Below, in pieces: positions 38,839-42,082 of a stretch of DNA of 42,082 nucleotides. The stretch is from an uncultured Neomegalonema sp. (GTDB taxonomy: Bacteria; Pseudomonadota; Alphaproteobacteria; Rhodobacterales; Rhodobacteraceae). How positions within the stretch are numbered: the first letter of the stretch is position 1; each line of letters starts with the position of its first letter. The position numbers were made by a program, and so were the translations under genes. The stretch lies in NCBI GenBank assembly GCA_937957975.1, contig CALFFK010000053.1, positions 1 through 42,082 on the forward strand, given 5' to 3'. Below the pieces are notes generated by a model. The model saw nothing but the letters and a program-made list of their open reading frames with translations, did not search any database and was not told where the DNA came from.

Positions 38839-39687
38839 TCAGGCCGTGTAGTCCACCACATCCTGTTTTTGTTCACCAAGGCCGTCGATACCAAGCTCGA
38901 TCACGTCGCCGGGAACCAGCCAGCCTTTCGGGTCCATCCCCATCGCAACGCCTTGCGGCGTGCCGGTGGCAATAAGGTCGCCGGGCATCAGGCGCATGAA
39001 GCGGGACATATAGCTGACGATCTCCGCGACCGAAAAGATCATATCGGCAGTGTTCGAATCCTGTCGTATCTCGCCATTCACTTTCAACCAGCAGCGCAGG
39101 GCTTGCGGGTCTGGCACATAATCCGCCGTCACCATCCAGGGGCCGGTGGGGCCGAAGGTAGGGGCCGACTTTCCCTTGACCCATTGGCCGAGGCGCTGGG
39201 CCTGAAAATGGCGCTCGGAAACGTCGTTGATGACGCAATACCCCGCCACACGCGACAAAGCATCGGCTTCGGAAACATGCTCCGTCATCTCTCCGATTAC
39301 GATACCAAGCTCGACTTCGTAATCGAGTTGCTGCGAGTCCTTTGGGCGGATCACGGGATCGAAGGGGCCGGAGAGGGCCGAGGCCGCCTTGTTGAACAGG
39401 ATTGGCTCGGTCGGGATGTCCATGCCGCTTTCGACGGCGTGCTGGGTGTAGTTCAGCCCAACGCAGTGGAAAGTGGGAGTCGAGGCGACACAGGAACCGA
39501 TACGCCCGCCCGTGTCGAGGGTCGGCAGGTGGTCAATATCCGAATTACGGATTGCATCCAGCGAGCGCAGGGACACAGTATCTCCCGCCAGATCGCCAAC
39601 GAGGCCGGAAATATCGCGATACGTGCCGTCCGCATGAATGATGGCCGGTTTTTCCTGACCCATCGGGCCAGTGCGAAGCAGTTTCAT
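38839..39687 (-). CDS. Fumarylacetoacetate hydrolase-family protein (2,4-diketo-3-deoxy sugar acid hydrolase-like)
   Basis: A 282-residue FAH-fold enzyme. Metal ligands Glu124 and Glu126 (QLDYEVELGIVIG) and Asp155 (VINDVSER) are in place, with the HCVGLNYTQHA loop and GDLIATGTPQGVAMGM at the C-terminal side. This group covers 2,4-didehydro-3-deoxy-L-rhamnonate hydrolase, which makes pyruvate and L-lactate, and other acylpyruvate hydrolases. It follows the IlvD/Edd dehydratase gene by only 14 bases on the same strand, so both are probably co-transcribed. The pathway is likely a non-phosphorylating sugar-acid route. The exact substrate (xylonate-, fuconate- or rhamnonate-derived) is uncertain. 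Confidence 0.88.
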   Translation of the reverse strand: MKLLRTGPMGQEKPAIIHADGTYRDISGLVGDLAGDTVSLRSLDAIRNSDIDHLPTLDTGGRIGSCVASTPTFHCVGLNYTQHAVESGMDIPTEPILFNKAASALSGPFDPVIRPKDSQQLDYEVELGIVIGEMTEHVSEADALSRVAGYCVINDVSERHFQAQRLGQWVKGKSAPTFGPTGPWMVTADYVPDPQALRCWLKVNGEIRQDSNTADMIFSVAEIVSYMSRFMRLMPGDLIATGTPQGVAMGMDPKGWLVPGDVIELGIDGLGEQKQDVVDYTA

Positions 39688-39701
39688 GGTCGTGGTCCCC
39701 C

Positions 39702-41486
39702 TCAGTGATTGTCACGGGGAAGGATTTCACCCACCCGCTGATAATTGGTCGCGAATTCGAGGCAGCCGCCACCGTCGAGCTGACCAACATGCTGTCGGTA
39801 GATTTCCTGCCACGGGGTCTGATGGGCAGGAATGTCCGGGGTCCATGCGGCCTTGCGGGCGGCCCATTCCGCGTCATCCACCAGGGCATCCATCCGGCGC
39901 TTTGGGATGTCGAGGCGCACGCGATCGCCGGTTTTCAGGAAGGCAAGCCCACCCCCTACGGCTGCCTCCGGTGAGGCGTTGAGGATAGACGGGCTTTCGG
40001 AGGTTCCCGATTGCCGCCCGTCGCCAACCGTAGGCAAATGCGGGATGCCTTTCGCAAGCACGGCGTCCGGCGGTTGCATGTTCACGACCTCTGCTGAACC
40101 GGGATAGCCAACCGGCCCAACACCCCGAATAAAGAGAATACAGCCTTCGTCAATCTTCAGATCAGGGTCATTGATGCGAGCATGGTAATCCTCCGGCCCT
40201 TCAAAGACGATGGCGCGGGCTTCATGGATACCTTCCCGGCCCGCATCCGACAGGAACCGTTCGCGAAATTCGGGAGAGATAACACTGGTCTTCATCAGGG
40301 CAGACTCGAACAGGTTGCCCGAAAGAACAAGAAAGCCCGCATCCTCGCGCATGGGGGCCGCAACGGTCTTGATAACATCGGTATCTTCGCTACGGCGACC
40401 CTCAAGGTTTTCGGCCACAGTCTTGCCACTAATCGTCATGGCATCAGCGTGCAGCAGACCCGCCGCGAGCATTTCGCCCATAACAGCGGGGACGCCCCCG
40501 GCGCGCTCGAAACTTTCGCCCAGGTATTTCCCGGCGGGCTGCATATTCACCAATAGGGGCAGCGCAAAGCCTTCGGTTTCCCAATCCCTTACGCTCATCG
40601 GAACGCCCGCATGGCGGGCCACAGCGGTCAAATGTGGCGGGGCATTGGTGGAACCACCTATGCAGGTATTAACGCGCATCGTGTTCTCGAAAGCGGCGCG
40701 GGTCATTATGGCAGAGGGACGCAGATCTTCGCGCACAATCTCAACCGCGCGCTTGCCGGTTCTGTAAGCCATTTCCATCCGTGCGCGGAAGGGAGCAGGG
40801 ATCGCGGCGCAACCGGGCAAGCTCATGCCCAGCGCCTCGGCCAGCGCGTTCATAGTCGAAGCCGTTCCCATCGTGTTACAATGGCCAAGCGACGGGGCCG
40901 AAGCGCAGACGCGGGACATGAATTCCTCATAGTCGATCTTACCTTCCGACATCAGGCGGCGACTCTCCCATACCACCGTGCCAGACCCGGCCAACTCCCC
41001 CTTCCACCACCCGTCAAGCATCGGGCCACCCGACAGAACGATGGCGGGCAGGTCCACGGTCGCCGCCCCCATGAGCATGGCGGGAGTGGTCTTGTCGCAT
41101 CCTGTGGTCAGCACCACGCCGTCAATGGGATAGCCATGCAGCACTTCAACGAGGCTGAGATACGCCAGATTGCGGTCCAGCGCCGCCGTGGGGCGTTTGC
41201 CGGTCTCCTGTATGGGATGGACCGGAAATTCCAGCGGCACGCCCCCCGCATCCCGGATACCCGCGCGAACCCGGTCGGCAAGAAAGATGTGTATCTTGTT
41301 GCAGGGGGCCAGATCACTGCCCGTCTGGGCAATGCCGATAATAGGCCGTCCCGATTGCAGCTCCTCCCGCGTGTAACCCTGATTCTGATACCGCTCGACA
41401 TAAAGTGCCGTCATGCCGGGATTGTTCGGGTTATCGAACCATTCCTGGGACCGGAACGTCTTGTTCGCGCGGGTGTCATGGGTCAT
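39702..41486 (-). CDS. IlvD/Edd-family sugar-acid dehydratase (D-xylonate dehydratase-like)
   Basis: The start at 41486 follows GGAG at a normal distance, giving 594 residues; 24 upstream codons are dropped. It is an iron-sulfur and Mg dehydratase with GCDKTTPA and SAPSLGHCNTMGTASTMN, two of the three cluster cysteine regions, and GVGPVGYPGSAEVVNMQPPD at the C-terminal side. From FRSQEWFDNPNNPGMTALYV onward it closely follows Caulobacter XylD as I recall it, more than IlvD, so D-xylonate or a similar C5/C6 aldonate is the likely substrate, giving a 2-keto-3-deoxy acid. The FAH gene follows it. An SDR gene diverges from its upstream region and could be the sugar dehydrogenase. Confidence 0.9.
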   Translation of the reverse strand: MTHDTRANKTFRSQEWFDNPNNPGMTALYVERYQNQGYTREELQSGRPIIGIAQTGSDLAPCNKIHIFLADRVRAGIRDAGGVPLEFPVHPIQETGKRPTAALDRNLAYLSLVEVLHGYPIDGVVLTTGCDKTTPAMLMGAATVDLPAIVLSGGPMLDGWWKGELAGSGTVVWESRRLMSEGKIDYEEFMSRVCASAPSLGHCNTMGTASTMNALAEALGMSLPGCAAIPAPFRARMEMAYRTGKRAVEIVREDLRPSAIMTRAAFENTMRVNTCIGGSTNAPPHLTAVARHAGVPMSVRDWETEGFALPLLVNMQPAGKYLGESFERAGGVPAVMGEMLAAGLLHADAMTISGKTVAENLEGRRSEDTDVIKTVAAPMREDAGFLVLSGNLFESALMKTSVISPEFRERFLSDAGREGIHEARAIVFEGPEDYHARINDPDLKIDEGCILFIRGVGPVGYPGSAEVVNMQPPDAVLAKGIPHLPTVGDGRQSGTSESPSILNASPEAAVGGGLAFLKTGDRVRLDIPKRRMDALVDDAEWAARKAAWTPDIPAHQTPWQEIYRQHVGQLDGGGCLEFATNYQRVGEILPRDNH

Positions 41487-41590
41487 GGGGTTCTCCAGGA
41501 TACCGCCCGGCAATTGCCGTGCTTGGGACAGCTTGGCAAAGGAACCACAAGCGGGCAAGTATCTCCTGATACCGAATGTAGGGGAAAGAG

Positions 41591-42082
41591 ATGAACCAGA
41601 TCGACGTGTCAGACAGGAAAGCCGTCGTCACCGGCGGCGCGCAGGGGATCGGGCGGGCAGTGGCCGAGCGGTTGATCGGGGGTGGGGCCACGGTGACGCT
41701 GTGGGACAGGGACCGGGGGCTGGTGGAGCGGACCGCCGAGGAGATCGGGGCCAGCTTCATCGAGGTCGATCTGGCAAGCTGGGACGCCGTGCGGTCGGCG
41801 ACGGCGCGCACGGAAGCGGAGATGGGCCGCGTCGATATCCTCGTGAACAATGCGGGGATCGCGGGGGCGAACGCGACGGTCGCCGATTACGAGATCGACG
41901 AATGGAAGAAGGTCATGGCGGTCAATCTCGACGGGCCGTTCCATTGCTGCAAGGCGCTGGTGCCGGGGATGGTCAGGCACGGCTATGGGCGCATCGTCTC
42001 CGTCGCCTCCGTCGCGGGGAAGGAAGGCAACCCGAATGCCTCGGCCTATTCCGTCTCAAAAGCGGGTGTCATCGCCCTGACG
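41591..42082 (+). CDS. Short-chain dehydrogenase/reductase, C-terminus beyond window
   Basis: The start at 41591 has GGGGAAAGAG upstream. The visible 164 codons contain TGGAQGIGRA (NAD(P) binding), NNAGIAG, the catalytic Ser in VSVASVAGKEG, Tyr in ASAYSVSKAG and its Lys four later. The frame is open to the last base. It belongs to the FabG-like classical SDRs. It diverges from the dehydratase-FAH pair with a 104-base shared promoter gap, suggesting an aldose or aldonate dehydrogenase of the same pathway. Its codon use is more GC-biased than most of the window. Confidence 0.85.
   Translation, partial: MNQIDVSDRKAVVTGGAQGIGRAVAERLIGGGATVTLWDRDRGLVERTAEEIGASFIEVDLASWDAVRSATARTEAEMGRVDILVNNAGIAGANATVADYEIDEWKKVMAVNLDGPFHCCKALVPGMVRHGYGRIVSVASVAGKEGNPNASAYSVSKAGVIALT

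Noticed and set aside
38803..39708. A 301-codon plus-strand frame opposite the FAH gene
   Set aside because: It is the antisense shadow of an intact FAH gene in GC-rich DNA; the product shows no motif.
40611..41594. A 327-codon plus-strand frame opposite the dehydratase gene
   Set aside because: Shadow of the intact dehydratase; composition is typical of reversed GC-rich codons.

Overview
The window looks like a chromosomal segment of an alphaproteobacterium, most likely a member of the Rhodobacterales. The evidence is the moderately high GC, the obgE-proB order, the rpiA-gor pair, the divergent argH/tlpA pair, an alphaproteobacterial-type SRP RNA, trpG-trpD coupling, and dense packing with many 4-base ATGA or GTGA overlaps. 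The assignment rests on recognised gene order and protein sequence, not on a database search.

Layout. 1-3300: the start of a NudC-like gene and, on the same strand, a coupled operon running two unknown small proteins -> obgE -> proB, with the SRP RNA gene just upstream. 3545-9383: a tartrate/D-malate dehydrogenase-family gene, two small exported low-complexity proteins, a HAD phosphatase overlapping ligA, and a membrane-anchored unknown. 9420-14953: maeB, a GFA-family zinc protein, then a BDH2-like SDR, a quinone-oxidoreductase-like MDR and an IclR regulator. 14954-16943: a small horizontally acquired island. It has an AT-richer pair of divergent genes bracketed by the right end of one IS1380-family element and the left end of another. 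The two terminal inverted repeats match at 15 of 16 bases and both transposases are truncated.

16944-23677: argH, tlpA, a class III aminotransferase, a YceI-cytochrome c fusion, rpiA and gor. 23775-27231: an overlapping phytanoyl-CoA-dioxygenase-like / HD-domain pair, which is the composition of the oxidative phosphonate pathway PhnY-PhnZ, followed by a SulP transporter. 27282-33691: a TPR-glycosyltransferase coupled to a DUF6165-like gene, an M20 dipeptidase, tRNA-Cys, a class V PLP enzyme, a GNAT, a periplasmic TPR protein and ung. 33688-36353: trpD and trpG, overlapping ung, and a divergent polysaccharide deacetylase. 36443-38605: an ovoA gene for ovothiol synthesis. 38839-42082: a sugar-acid pathway fragment made of a XylD-like dehydratase, an FAH-family hydrolase and a divergent SDR cut by the window end.

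The most interesting candidates are the PhyH/HD oxygenase pair, which may oxidise an organophosphonate or a related substrate; the IS1380-bracketed island with its unusual HTH protein; the ovoA locus with no evident ovoB; and the two unknown proteins coupled to obgE downstream of the SRP RNA. No CRISPR array, prophage or complete insertion sequence was seen.
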